DNA from: Amphibalanus amphitrite
Taxonomy: Eukaryota > Arthropoda > Thecostraca > Balanomorpha > Balanidae
Reading direction: 5' to 3'
DNA length: 64,000 nucleotides
Assembly: GCF_019059575.1 (NCBI RefSeq)
Contig: NW_024881859.1
Location: 538,372 to 602,371, forward strand
In this document: one piece after another, positions 23,326 to 37,794 of the stretch
Position numbering within the stretch: position 1 is the stretch's first letter
How the letters are laid out: each line of letters opens with the position of its first letter
The notes under the pieces: model-generated
The model's input: only the letters and a program-made list of their open reading frames with translations
Database searches by the model: none
Told to the model about the DNA's origin: nothing
Made by a program: the position numbers and the translations under genes

Positions 23326-24557
23326 TGAATATGTGATGTCAACAAGTATTCATCAGCATGACGCGAGCGACCCGGTGTCCCGCCGGAACACCGAGACCAT
23401 GCATTCAAAATATCCCGTTCTCCTGACTGACCCTCGCCAACGGATTTAGAGGAGCGATCAGCTAATCCGGCCTGCGGCATGTCTGTTACGATGTTTGGTT
23501 ATGCTCGCTCACGATCATACAGTTCCCTTCATATTAGCAAGATTCTTTAATAAAGGCGGCGCTCCAGCAACGTCAATATGGGACCGATGTAACGTGTGCA
23601 ATGTTTGACATTCTGTCTGTTTCCACCGGTAAAAGACGTTTAGTTCACTTTAATACGGTGACTGTTGTTCTATTTTATTGGAGCAGCTTCGCTTATTTTT
23701 ATTTTGAATAACATTTTTCCTTTAGCAGCATGACTTTGCCTGTATCCCTATGCAGTATCGTGGGAGGTAATTCGACTGCTCACAACCCCAGCATGTGACG
23801 GCCTTCGTGTTCACTCCCAGTCTCGTAATGGTGAGTCGGTGCGTCATCGGAGTTCGGTTGCCGGAAATTACATGCTACTCTTCAACTATATCATCGAATG
23901 TTGCTGGTAATTTCCTGACTGCGGCTCTGACGCTGGAGCAGTTGGGCGCGCAAATTTCCGCTCCGGTGTTGCGATGTGTTACTTGTTGTCCATGTGATGT
24001 TGGTGGCCTATTCCGTGGGTGAATCACACACGAGTCTTGGAATACATTTGCTGACATCTGTTAGATACAAATGTTAGATAATGAAATGCACAATGTACAT
24101 TTGCAAAGCTTCTACAATGATCGTTATACTATTTTAAAATTGTTATTATGAAAAGTTGCATTGTCAGCAGCATAATTATGTCGGTGGAGAGGACTCTCTT
24201 TGGCCCATGGGTACTTTTCGGAGTACTTTGTGCGTTCTCCCTAAGGCACGGTAAGATTCATGTGATGATGATGTGGCGCGGCACGGTCGAATTTGGCAGC
24301 TGCGGTGCACCCGAGTAATGAAATGCCCGTCGTATCCGGGAGGTCGACGGTGCCCGCTCTGCCGGGGCCCAGCTCGGGCCACGCCGGGCCGGTAACGGAT
24401 GGTGCCGTGCGGTCGCCGATTTGACACGGGCCCGGCTCGGTACCGGCCAGTGGCACCGGCGGAAGGCCATGTGACGCACTGTGGCTGTCACATGGCCGCT
24501 GCATGGCGGGCCCGTCACTGTATAGTCGCGCTGGGGCTGCTCCGTAGCAACAGCACA

Positions 24558-24965
24558 TGGCTGGTCCATGACTGCCCCTGACTGTCCCATGGCTGGTCTA
24601 TGACTGCCCCTGACAGTCCCATGGCTGCTCTATGACCGCCTCTGACTGTCCCATGGCTGGCCTACGACTGCCCCTGACTGTCCCATGGCTGGGCTACGAC
24701 TGCCCCTGACTGTCCCATGGCTGCTCTATGACCGCCTCTGACTGTCCCATGGCTGGCCTATGACTGCCCCTGACTGTCCCATGGCTGGTCTACGACTGCC
24801 CCTGACTGTCCCATGGCTGGCCTATGACTGCCCCTGACAGTCCCATGGCTGGTCCATGACTGCCTCTGACTGTCCCATGGCTGGTCTATGACTGCCCCTG
24901 ACTGTCCCATGGCTGCTCTATGACCGCCTCTGACTGTCCCATGGCTGCTCTATGGCTGTCCCTGA
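24558..24965. repeat. about 33-bp minisatellite
   Basis: Roughly a dozen units of CCATGGCTGGTCTATGACTG then CCCCTGACTGTC, differing mainly at GGTCTA/GCTCTA/GGCCTA. It is intronic. Open frames through it are by-products. Confidence 0.9.
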
Positions 24966-27460
24966 CTGCTCCACGGCCGCGTCGTGGATGCTCCTCCATG
25001 GTCTACATGATCTACTTACACACCACTCCCAGACACCACACTGCCTTGACAACGCATCGTTATCTGGCCGTCCGATGTTGCTCCACGGCAGTCATTACGT
25101 TCGTCAGGTTTGCGTCACCACGTATTCCGACAATCCGGTAACCATTGAGTCGCCGTACAGAGCCATGGCCATTGATTAGCCAACCCCATTGATTACCTTG
25201 AACGAGACGACCACAGCCGCTGCTTTGTCCAAATCTCTCGCGTCATTCGGTCGCAGAAAGAGGCGGTCTGTGGCGCCTCTGTCGAGTGACGCACAGACTC
25301 TGTTACCGCCTCAATGCACACTTATAACAAATAACAGCCGGGTTATTTGTTTGCATGATGGACTGATTGGTTGACCCGTGGACGGGAAGAGGACTCAGTG
25401 GCTTGTTATCGCTCGGACAGGCGACTGGGTGCGTGTTGAGAAATGTTACGTGTTGTACGCTGACATGTAGTTTTTGATTTTTTCCCGCCCAAAGTGGCAA
25501 AATAAGACTAAAATCAGCTAATATGTGGCTACCGTTGTATCTGGGCGGTGTCTAGGCGGACCTTGTCTCGCAGACGGAACTTCTCTGCTCTTATCTTTCA
25601 GCCTGAACTTTGCAGCGCATTCCGCTGCCTTCCACAGCTGCCCACTATGCCAGTCCGACCGCATGGAATTTGACGAAGCGCTCTTTTGGTAGCGCCGACG
25701 TGTCGTAATATGATGTTCCCGGAAACAGCTCGGCTCAGTCGGCGCTGACTGCTGCTAGGTGCAACAACCCGAGCCGAACGTAACCGGTGCCAGCGTCAGT
25801 TGAACGCTGGCTGACTTTAGTTTACAGTTCACACTGATTTCGATTGTCATCGCCGGTTAAGGCCTTTCTATGACGGGTTTTCGTCATTTGGTACTCGAGA
25901 CGTTGCATTGCAAGGACAGGGCGTCTGGTTTATTGGTTTTCTTTATTATATTTGTTTTTATGTGTTGTAGCCTGTGGCTGTCTGGGATCGTATGCAAGGT
26001 TAGTTGCCATACCAATACCAAGGTCCACACAGAATTGGCATGCCACGATGGAACAGGTACGAAATGGAATGTGATGGTGCACGAGTTCTTATCACTAAAC
26101 CACTGAAAACTTGTTGCCAGCATTCAGAGTTATTCTGGGTTAACCGGATGCGCTGTCTGCCAAAGTCAAGATCTCAACAAGACTTCGTGTCTTATTGCGT
26201 CCCAGAAGCTCACCGCCGTTAGGGTCGAACGTGAGAAAAAGCCAGCCGTTACCAACAACTGCTGCCGCTCTCAGATACGCATCTTTGTCTGCTAGTTAGA
26301 GAACTTGGAGTAGTGCTAGTTGCTAGTTGTAGAGTTGTTGCTGAGGAGTTGTAGGGCACCGCCCCCAGTTCCGGCGGACCCCCCCCCCCCACCAACGTCA
26401 TGACGCCCCGTCCCCCCCCCCCCCCCCCCGCTGTGTTATCAATAATGCCACCGACTGTCATCTGTGATGGCCGCCCGGGGTACTGCCGACAACGGTCCAG
26501 GCTGGATACCGGGCTTTGATGGCTATCTGCGCGGACGGCTTAACCCTTCTTTCTGTCACCCTGTCTTGCTCCGTCCTCACAATACTTTTTCATTTATGTA
26601 TATGAAAAAGAATGGAGGTCTATCTTGTCATTCTATCAGGTGACTGTTCTCATAGCCTCAAGTGGTCATCAAATGCGCCTCGATGTTGCCGACGGTAACC
26701 ACCGGATAGTGTGACGTTCCCCCGGGGGTCGTGGCCATTGCCTTGGTGTTACCACCTAGCGACGACCTACCCCCCCCCCACCCCCACCCCCTCCCGCCGC
26801 CCCGGAGAAGGGCTGCTCCTCCCGGCTCGTGTCAGCTGAATGGCCCACACGGTCAGCGCCTGGTGTCAGCTGTCCACCGGGGGACGACTCGGAAACCCTG
26901 TCACCGTGATTGCACCGCGTCCAGTCGCAGCGAGCTGCGATATTGCTGCGATATTTATTTGTGAAAGGACATCAGGTGAAACGGCCTTATTGGAATCCAC
27001 AATTAAGGAATTGATTGCTGACTTCAAAGCGAATGTGTACTTGGCTGCGGAAGACGGAAGACATAATATGGCACCTTTCCTCCCGGATTTCCTTGATGCT
27101 TTTTGTTCGTTCCATTAATTTGCAAATGGAATAGAAATAGTTGCACTGCTAGATCCTGCATTCAACCTTATACCTAACTTTCCGTCAAAATCGTTCTCTT
27201 GCTTTTAGGGCAGCCCTTTAAACGACTTCTAAGTTCAACGGAATATCGCTGCAGGCTATAGTCACAGTTCGGATTATGTTTAGTTAACGTTCAGTACCTG
27301 GTTAACAAGAAAACGCATTTCTCGAAAATTATTGGATGCGTTTGAGGACCGGATTTTTCCACAGCCTTTTCATGTGGAGGTAGAAAAGAGGGACATTTTG
27401 TCCGCCTTTCAACGTGCTACCTTTTTCCCAGAGGTTAATGCAAGTCTCCTTGTTCTTTGT

Positions 27461-27675
27461 AGTATGACATGCCAGCACCGCCTGACATCTCCCTACCCTC
27501 CCAACTCCTGTTATATTAATTCGAGTCGTCTTGCTCCCCGCAGTGTGACGGGCCATTACCGCCTCACATCTCCCTACCCTCCCGACTCCGGCACCGGCTC
27601 ACATCTTCCTATACCCTCCCGACTCCTGTTATATTAATTCGAGTCGTCTGCTGCCGGCAGTGTGACGGGCCAGCC
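27461..27675 (+). repeat. tandem copies of the exon F acceptor region
   Basis: CACATCTCCCTACCCTCCC, then CTCCTGTTATATTAATTCGA and GTCGTC, then GCAGTGTGACGGGCCA recur. The exon start TGTGACGGGCCA follows a CAG at about 27542 and at the real site (27660), and a degraded TATGACATGCCA lies near 27464. Confidence 0.85.
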
Positions 27676-27787
27676 GCGCGCGCTCAGCCACAGTCGGACC
27701 GGCTCGGTACGCAGCAGCTCCACCGTGTCCAGCTCCCGGTCCCAGGACCGCGGCCGGCTGATTCACGAGGAGCCCGCCAGACACCAG
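27661..27787 (+). CDS. fry: furry exon F
   Basis: After one base completing the exon E codon (AG+T), 42 codons read VTGQPRALSHSRTGSVRSSS, then TVSSSRSQDRGRLIHEEPAR and HQ. Serine/arginine rich, consistent with a phosphorylatable, disordered linker in Furry. Acceptor GCCGGCAG, donor CACCAG|GTGAGG, phase 0. Assigned by position, phase and clean splice sites more than by sequence conservation. Confidence 0.75.
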
Positions 27788-28475
27788 GTGAGGCGTCTGG
27801 GGACGGGCCGGTGGGGAGGCTGGGGACGGACCGGATAACTCCCGCCCCGTCTGGTGGCACAGTTACTCAATGCTCACTTGTCTGGTGTGTTAGATTGTGT
27901 TCTGTCAATTACATATGTACAGTTTCGAGTTTTCTTTGGTGGCTCTTAGAACAAGGAGTCTTTCTGCTTTTTTTTCACATGACATTTGTCTATTAGGATT
28001 GATTTTATTCACAACCGTTGCATGACAAGTATACTGAATTAGCTTTGCTGAATCACCAATCACCATTGATTAGCTTGGGTGCCGTTGCAAACATCCTTGA
28101 TCTTTACCTCTGGGGAGTCGGCTTAGCAACTGGGCCTACCCCGCTGGGATCGACGGAAGTTCTGCAGAGCGAGCGACTCGGTATGCCAGTCCGCAGGGGG
28201 TCTGACGTGGGGCGAACAGATTCTCAATGCCCGCTCTACCTCGCTGGGGCGCAGCCTGGAGGCGTGGGAAGGGAGCTGAAAGATCGATAGAGGTGTGCAT
28301 TTCTGATCAGATTCCCCGGGAGATCACATTGGTGCGATAATCCGATCAATTACCTAGGCCAGCATCCAGCCACTTTTCTAGCATATCGGGCGTTGAGAGT
28401 GACAAAAACGTTTGATGTGTCGCACATTGACGTAACGCGCACATTTTATGACGCGTGACTGGCTGTGGTTTTCAG
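27788..28475 (+). other. intron F-G of furry
   Basis: A short intron (GTGAGG...TTTTCAG) with no recognised repeat or coding feature. Confidence 0.75.
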
Positions 28476-28681
28476 ACGGCTGAGGACAATTTCACTGTGC
28501 TGCGAGCCCAAATGGAGGACCATCAGCAGCAGCAGCAGCAACAGCAGCAGCACCACCACCAGATGCAGCTGGATAACACGCCTCAGCCGCACCCGCTGCC
28601 GATGCCGGAGTACGGCGGGTACTTTGCGCCGCTCTCCAGCTACCTGCCCAACTGCAGTCAGCCCATCGCCAGCTTCCACCG
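28476..28681 (+). CDS. fry: furry exon G, with polyglutamine/histidine tract
   Basis: Encodes [16 protein letters not shown], a run of nine Q and three H (about 28523-28560, mixed CAG/CAA/CAC codons), then [20 protein letters not shown] and [11 protein letters not shown]. The PLPMPE...APLSSYLP part matches a conserved Furry segment. Phase 0 in, phase 2 out (CACCG|GTGAGC). Reading past the donor gives an immediate TGA (28683-28685). The Q/H run is likely length-variable between individuals. Confidence 0.9.
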
Positions 28682-31890
<3,209 letters not shown>

Positions 31891-32027
31891 GTGTAACCTG
31901 GCGCTGATGCTGATCCAGGACGTGGTGGTCGACTGCGTGGAGACGCCGTGGTCTCTTCATGTGCCCTTCATGCTGCACATCATATTCCTGGGACTGGACA
32001 ACGCCCGGCCCCTGGTCCACGAAAACT
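31891..32027 (+). CDS. fry: furry exon H
   Basis: Completes CG+G=R, then CNLALMLIQDVVVDCVETPW, SLHVPFMLHIIFLGLDNARP and LVHEN. This is one of the best-conserved Furry stretches (helical repeat with VD...W.LH.P..LH..FLGLD). Acceptor CTCTGACAG, donor AACT|GTGAGT, phase 1, fitting exon I. Confidence 0.93.
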
Positions 32028-32833
32028 GTGAGTGACGGCGCCGAGGAGTGCATAGTGCTGGTCAGATGTCGGTGTGTTCGTGTGACTGTTCTGAATTGTG
32101 ATAGATACATATATTGCGATGATGATTTTGCTTAACTATGACACAATTTAGCGGGAACGTTAGCTACCAGCTGTACACATTTTGATATTGTAAGTCAAGG
32201 AACACTTCAATCGAACATTTCCAACAGTTCCGTCTATTGTTGTTTAAGACTTATGTTTTCAGGATAAATTCTAGTCTGCGCCAAAGCGACTGCAAATATG
32301 CATCGCCAGGCCAAGTCACGCACTAAGGAATTTAATTTTCAGAGTATGCCCAACGGGTTTCAACAGAAGTACTCGATGCTATTGGTGTCGCAGGTTATAT
32401 TAGACACCGATTTATTCAGTCCCGACTCCAGTGTGTCGGGCGAGGGACTGTACGTGCCGATATTTTTACCTGGGGGGTTTTACCGCTGTTTGTCAGAGGT
32501 ATACGCTGGGCAAGACGATATGGCTCGCTTGTTGGACGACAAATCGCGCACTTATTGTCTACTGAATTATTGGTCCACGGACACTTATTTGAGTCACTTG
32601 TTATAGACAGTGGTTCTATTTTTAGCTCGAATTGCTGTCGTGTGATCATCGAGGACAAAGTGCGTGACATCTCTGATGCTGATAAATTGGGCTTGGGGTC
32701 AGGATTGGATATACCTACTCGTATATTGCCGTCTATGGGGTACTGAGCAGGTGCACGGGTGCGTGTGTTAGAGACACGAGGGGTGATCCGTTGTGTCGTT
32801 CGGGTGCTGATCGGGGGTCTGTATGTCTGACAG
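32028..32833 (+). other. intron H-I of furry
   Basis: A short intron (GTGAGT...CTGACAG) without a recognised repeat. Confidence 0.75.
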
Positions 32834-32983
32834 GTAAGCAGCTGCTGCTGAACCTGCTGGTGGTGCTGTCCCAGCACGGGGACCACCTGTCTGTGGCGGC
32901 CGTGCTGCTCAGCTGCCGAGCCGAGCTGCTCGAGTACGGACTGACACTGCCCACCCCGCCAGTTACTCGGCAGAACCTGACAG
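32834..32983 (+). CDS. fry: furry exon I
   Basis: T+GT=C, then KQLLLNLLVVLSQHGDHLSV, AAVLLSCRAELLEYGLTLPT and PPVTRQNLT. It continues the same helical repeat as exon H (ENCKQLLLNLLVVLS). Donor CTGACAG|GTAGGT, phase 1. Several copies of the 3' edge follow. Reading past the first donor meets TGA at 33001-33003, so the first donor is the productive one. Confidence 0.92.
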
Positions 32984-33360
32984 GTAGGTACGACAGAACC
33001 TGACAGGGAGGTACGGACTGACACTGCCCACCCCGCCAGTTACACGGCAGAACCTGACAGGTAGGTACGGACTGACACTGCCTACTCCACCCGTCACACG
33101 GCAGAACCTGACAGGTAGGTACGGACTGACACTGCCCACCCCGCCCGTCACACGCAGAACCTGACAGGTACGTACGGCCTGACACTGCCTACCCCGCCAG
33201 TTACACGCCAGAACTTGACAGGTAGGTACGGACTGACACTGCCCACCCCGCCCGTCACACGGCAGAACTTGACGGGTAGGTACAACAGAACCTGACAGGT
33301 ATGTACGGACTGACACCACTGAACCTGACAGGCATCGTATCACATGCAATTTTTGACAGG
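32936..33360 (+). repeat. 54-bp tandem copies of the exon I 3' edge with donor
   Basis: About seven units: GGACTGACACTGCCCACCCC, then GCCAGTTACACGGCAGAACC, then TGACAGGTAGGTAC. Eight or so GACAGGT-type donors lie within 380 bases (near 32984, 33058, 33111, 33164, 33218, 33275, 33297 and 33356). Later units shrink and degrade. Confidence 0.92.
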
Positions 33361-33985
33361 TGCGTTGTCCAATCACGCTCATTAAGTAGAACTTTCAAGT
33401 ATCTCTTCTTCGTCTCTGCATATGTCCGATTTTAACTATTGCGACTTGAGTATTGACTATATAGAGATTGAAATATAAAAGATAACAACGCTGGAATGAG
33501 TTGATGCGCTGCTAGCAACAAAAAAAAAAAAAAACGTAATTGTAGACAAGTTTCAACCGGCAATTTCAAAGTTTGAGTATGCTCTGTTTTGCAATTTGTC
33601 CGGAAGAAAAACTTCAAGGCTGTATTTTTTCAGTTATATAATGTCGCAGGCCCATTTCCAATTGTATATTTTCAATTGGACGAAAATTGCTTTTATAAAG
33701 ATGAGGCCAAACCAATTAGATGATTAGTTTTTACATAGGGTGAAGTCGTATAAGAGTACGCACTTAGTGGATTTCTTGCTCTCATTTGTTTAATATTTGA
33801 AGGAAAGAAATCGCAAATAGGGAATATTAAAGTTCATTGAATTAGCCATCAACCCATGGGGCAACGATCCTTCAGCGTAAATGGAAGTGGTCTAAAACTA
33901 ACATTTTCTGAACCGTTGCACTTGCGTACTCTTACCATATGGGGTGTGTAAGAGTACGCACGCCAGGCGGGTGGAGTACGCAAGC

Positions 33986-34041
33986 ATATGAACCAGGGAT
34001 GCGGAGCCGGAGCCGGAGCCGCCGGAGCCGGCATATTTTGC

Positions 34042-34074
<33 letters not shown>

Positions 34075-34883
34075 TGAAACAATATAGCCCGGAGCCGGAG
34101 CCGGAGCCGTCAAAAAAGGGGGCGACTCCGGCTCTTTTTCTTAAAGGGACCCTCCCACCTTAACATTAGATTTGAGTTGAGATAGCCAAAATGGGGTCCC
34201 TGGCTCACAATTGCCGGTTTCGGCACTCACAACATCGAGAAATGCCTTAAATCGGAAATATTGAATTTCAAAATTGCAGCATTTTGATTCAGAGGGGCTA
34301 ATGCATAGGAATACCCCTCTGAATGTGTGACGTCAGCGCAGATATCTAAAGATTTTTAAATGTTTGACTAAAACGTTTTGTAGCACGCGGTGGTATATGC
34401 TGCTTTGCGCGCAATAAGTGCCGCACTTTCAGCTGCCAAACTATTGCTTCCAAATAAAGTCGCTAGGAACAGCGGAGATCCCAAAAAGTAAACAAAAGTA
34501 AAAGTCTAATATCTTGAAAACCGGTGAATATTTTTCGGTGAAATTTGGTAGATATTCGTTTTCGCTCTTTTTGAACCGAGCGACATCACTTTCATGTCAA
34601 TTCATAAACTTTTTTGAAGGTGGGAGGGTCCCTTTAAGAGGAAACAATTATTTACCTAGTTCAGTTTGACAGTACAAGGCGTAAAACAATGTGGCATTCA
34701 AAATAGCCTTGTTATACAAATACAGAAGCAACGTGTACCAATCCCATCGCCTTTTTTCTTCCACCCGTATTTAATTGATCGCATAGGGGATGTAACGAGT
34801 AGAAGCCGGAGCCGGAGCCGCCGGAGCCGGATCATTTTACTCGGAGCCGGAGCCGGAGCCGGAGCCGCCATGACATTTCACCT

Positions 34884-34914
<31 letters not shown>

Positions 34915-34951
34915 TCTGAAATTTCCACGGCTCCGCATCCCTGATATGAAC
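33986..34951. mobile_element. hAT-like MITE with GGAGCC hexamer arrays
   Basis: Inverted ends CAGGGATGCGGAGCC / GGCTCCGCATCCCTG lie between exact 8-bp duplications ATATGAAC (33986-33993 and 34944-34951). Copy 1 of the host MITE has the single target sequence. (GGAGCC)n arrays sit next to both ends (34005-34125, 34805-34915). 8-bp duplication and CAGGG ends point to hAT. No transposase. Confidence 0.9.
34141..34637. mobile_element. TTAA-flanked 489-bp MITE, copy 1
   Basis: Inverted ends AGGGACCCTCCCACCTT / AAGGTGGGAGGGTCCCT between TTAA (34141-34144, 34634-34637), inserted in the hAT-like MITE. A related copy lies at 37799-40314. Non-coding. Confidence 0.85.
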
Positions 34952-36377
34952 ACACACCTATGCAGCTACTGTCCAAATGCTTAACTTCAAACTCAGAAGG
35001 CATTCAAATTAATTCTAGTATCCAAAAAGAAAAACATAAAATAAATCTTTAAAGTCTATAAATCAGGAAATAATCATGTCGTGTGTTTCTTTAAAAAAAA
35101 ATGCACAATCAAAAAGGAGAATAACTCGTATTTGGAAGAATTTCGGGTACGCATCTGCATCACAGTACTCCATTGATGATATACCTACCTACAAAACAAA
35201 CGTCATTGAGCGATAGAATAATAATTCTATATTTCTGTATATTCGATTTAATGTATAATTCTGCGTACTCTTACCCTCCTGAACAGTGCGTCCTCTTACC
35301 GTACATGCAATTCGCGCACAAAACAACCCCGAAACGTTGTGCAAAACTTCGCAAACAGAATATTGCACTGTACAGTATTTCCCAAGATACCCTCACAAGT
35401 TTCCCACAACAATCACGGAAATGTACCTTATCTCAACTGCCAAGTATCAAAATTATTGTACCATATCATAATAATATCATAACGCTCGAAAATAATATTC
35501 ATCGCCTTAAACTCAACAGCGTCGCCGGCCGCCGCTCAACGCCCACGTTCCGTTGGTGACATGCACGCACTGGCGGCTTCATGTCACTTCATGAACTCGA
35601 CAAACCCGCGTTGCTAAGCAACCGAAACAGCTGATGCGTACTCGTATCGCCCGCGTACTCTTACCCGCCCTTACCCTAACCAACCTTTACAGTGCCCTTT
35701 TCGGCGTATTTCGATCTTTCATTATTTTTCCAAAACTACTCGTGATTACAACGTATGCCCAAGAGATTGCACTTGCGGCTGCGTTTTTAAATAGCCATGT
35801 CTGAGATGTCTAGCCATCTGAGCAGGCAGTCTGGCTCGCGGCCCGGTCTAGGTGCTGTGTCCCGCCCTGTTGTCGGCGAAAGAGTCGCTGACTGATTATC
35901 TGTCCACGGTCGGCATAGAGCCCTTAATGACTTCCTCGGGCCCGGCCCGGGCCATTGTTCATTTCTCATTATTTTTCTCTGCCTTATCTCTTTTTGCGCG
36001 TCCATCCGTTGAAGTGACGGTCTTCCCCTTGGAAGCGTTAGGATCTGGTAAGATACGGTGGTACAATGCGAAATTTCTGATTAGGTAATTGGACGTTAGC
36101 CCGACGTCTATGAACTAACGCGTACGACAAGCACACTAAGCCAGCGAACTGGTTTGGTTCCTTGTCATTTTCTCACAGTATTCGTGCATTGAACTCTATG
36201 CAGCTGCTAGTAAATTATTTGGATATTTTATGTAAGTAATAATGACGCCAGTATACTGTGGATATAGGTGGAATGGAACAGTGTCGCCACCAGATCAAGG
36301 AGGAGCCTTTCAGCCGTATCACTCGTTAGATGTATAGAGAACTAGTGTAAATTATGTATGTCTGTATGTCTGTGTTA

Positions 36378-36880
36378 CAGAGAAGGAGGACCAGCCGTGC
36401 CGCCAGTGGGAGGAGGCCGTCAGCTGTATGTCTGTATGTCTGTGTGTCTCTGTTACAGAGAAGGAGGACCAGCCGTGCCGCCAGTGGGAGGAGGCCGTCA
36501 GCTGTATGTCTGTATGTCTGTGTGTCTCTGTTACAGAGAAGGAGGACCAGCCGTGCCGCCAGTGGGAGGAGGCCGTCAGCTGTATGTCTGTATGTCTGTG
36601 TGTCTCTGTTACAGAGAAGGAGGACCAGCCGTGCCGCCAGTGGGAGGAGGCCGTCAGCTGTATGTCTGTATGTCTGTGTGTCTCTGTTACAGAGAAGGAG
36701 GACCAGCCGTGCCGCCAGTGGGAGGAGGCCGTCAGCTGTAATTATGTATGTCTGTGTGTCTGTGTTGCAGAGAAGGAGGACCAGCCGTGCCGTCAGCTGT
36801 ATGTCTGTATGTCTGTGTGTCTCTGTTACAGAGAAGGAGGACCAGCCGTGCCGCCAGTGGGAGGAGGCCGTCAGCTGCGC
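36378..36880 (+). repeat. 78-bp tandem copies of the exon J 5' edge with acceptor
   Basis: Seven copies of TGTTACAG|AGAAGGAGGACCAGCC and the next 25-30 exon bases start near 36380, 36459, 36537, 36615, 36693, 36771 and 36832. Units 1-5 are near-identical 78-mers (26 codons), so all three frames stay open through them. The last step is 61 bp, which breaks the frame with the real exon. Confidence 0.93.
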
Positions 36881-36948
36881 CTCCTCCACCAGCACTGCAG
36901 ACACGGTACTCCAGTTCCTACCGTCGGCACCCACCGCCTACGGCACAG
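36832..36948 (+). CDS. fry: furry exon J
   Basis: G+AG=E, then KEDQPCRQWEEAVSCASSTS, TADTVLQFLPSAPTAYGT and a final G (phase 1). Chosen as the last of seven acceptor copies because only it continues into TADTVLQFLPS in the right frame and reaches a clean donor (GGCACAG|GTCAGT). Confidence 0.85.
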
Positions 36949-37794
36949 GTCAGTCCCGGCGCCCTGGCTGTGTCCGCTCAGACAAACGTGTGGTGGGGCT
37001 ATATCCCCTCACAAAGGCGCGGAGATGAGAACACAGCCGGCTGACGAGTGATATAAGGCTCAGCGGAGATCGATGGAGAAATGTTTACACAAGCTGCTAG
37101 TAGGTAATTGATTGGTTTGCCAGACAGGCTCAGCTAACAAAGAAACAAAGCAAGCGAGATAAAGGAAAGAATCACCTTGCTAAAATTGACAAAGCTGGCT
37201 GGTGTGTTAGTTCTAAGTCGGGTGCGTCGCTTCAGAAGCTGCGTGCCACCAAATGCCGGGAGTCGCACATTTCCCCAACGGCCTCCGAATCAACACAGCC
37301 GCTGCGAATAGTAGCATCAAAGTCCATTTCGCTTCAGCTACTGTTTATTTTGGTCGGTTTAATAGCGCAACATTACCCGTTGCATGTTAGTTTGATCAGA
37401 AAGCTAACACCGCTACGGTATTGATTGTTTGACGATTCGGGCTGATGCAAGGCCCTATATACCGGCTGATGCGAGATGACTTCAGCATCAATTTCGTAAA
37501 ACGTTTTTTTTTCTTTTTAGATCATCTTAGCTGCGGAAATGTGTCAGCTTCATCTTTTCCTGACCTTTTGCTAGAAAGGAGATTCCACATTAAAGAGCGT
37601 AGAGCTTTTCCTGACCTTTGTTAATCTTTGTGGCTTTTCCCAGGTAGTCTATATTTGCGCCAGTTTTGTGATCGTCTTATGTGGCATTTATCAGCTCCGA
37701 TTGAAATTGTTTATGTGAAAGCGTTGTGCCTAAAATAATTGAGTCGGGAAACCATGTATTGTAGGATGGCGTTAAGGTTCCCAGAATAAGACCT

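Larger units (their letters stand above)
15939..27660 (+). other. intron E-F of furry (11.7 kb, mobile-element rich)
   Basis: Listed separately: tRNA-derived SINE, TA-flanked MITE, TTAA-flanked MITE, perfect palindrome, 33-bp minisatellite and repeated acceptor region. The stretches 15939-17560, 17760-19360, 20336-21113, 22311-23275, 23326-24557 and 24966-27460 have only short unconserved open frames and homopolymer runs (poly-C near 26380-26430 and 26770). Confidence 0.75.
33738..35676. mobile_element. TA-flanked MITE with AAGAGTACGC repeats, copy 2 (interrupted)
   Basis: Near-identical to the copy at 19363-20333 on both sides of a later insertion (33994-34943). Same GGGTGAAGTCG... and ...CGCCCTTACCC ends, flanked by TA (33736-33737, 35677-35678). 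The uninterrupted copy 1 shows the empty site, proving the inner element arrived later. Confidence 0.9.
32984..36831 (+). other. intron I-J of furry
   Basis: It starts with decoy donors, ends with decoy acceptors and contains the nested TA-MITE/hAT/TTAA-MITE complex. The stretches 33361-33735 and 35679-36350 hold nothing recognised. Confidence 0.75.

Noticed and set aside
32298-32746. Open frames of 102 and 63 residues in intron H-I
   Set aside because: No recognisable similarity; the intron is bounded by well-supported exons with matching phases.
36354-37051. Three overlapping open frames of about 200 residues as a repeat protein
   Set aside because: 78-bp units are multiples of three, so all frames stay open by chance; the real coding part is exon J only.
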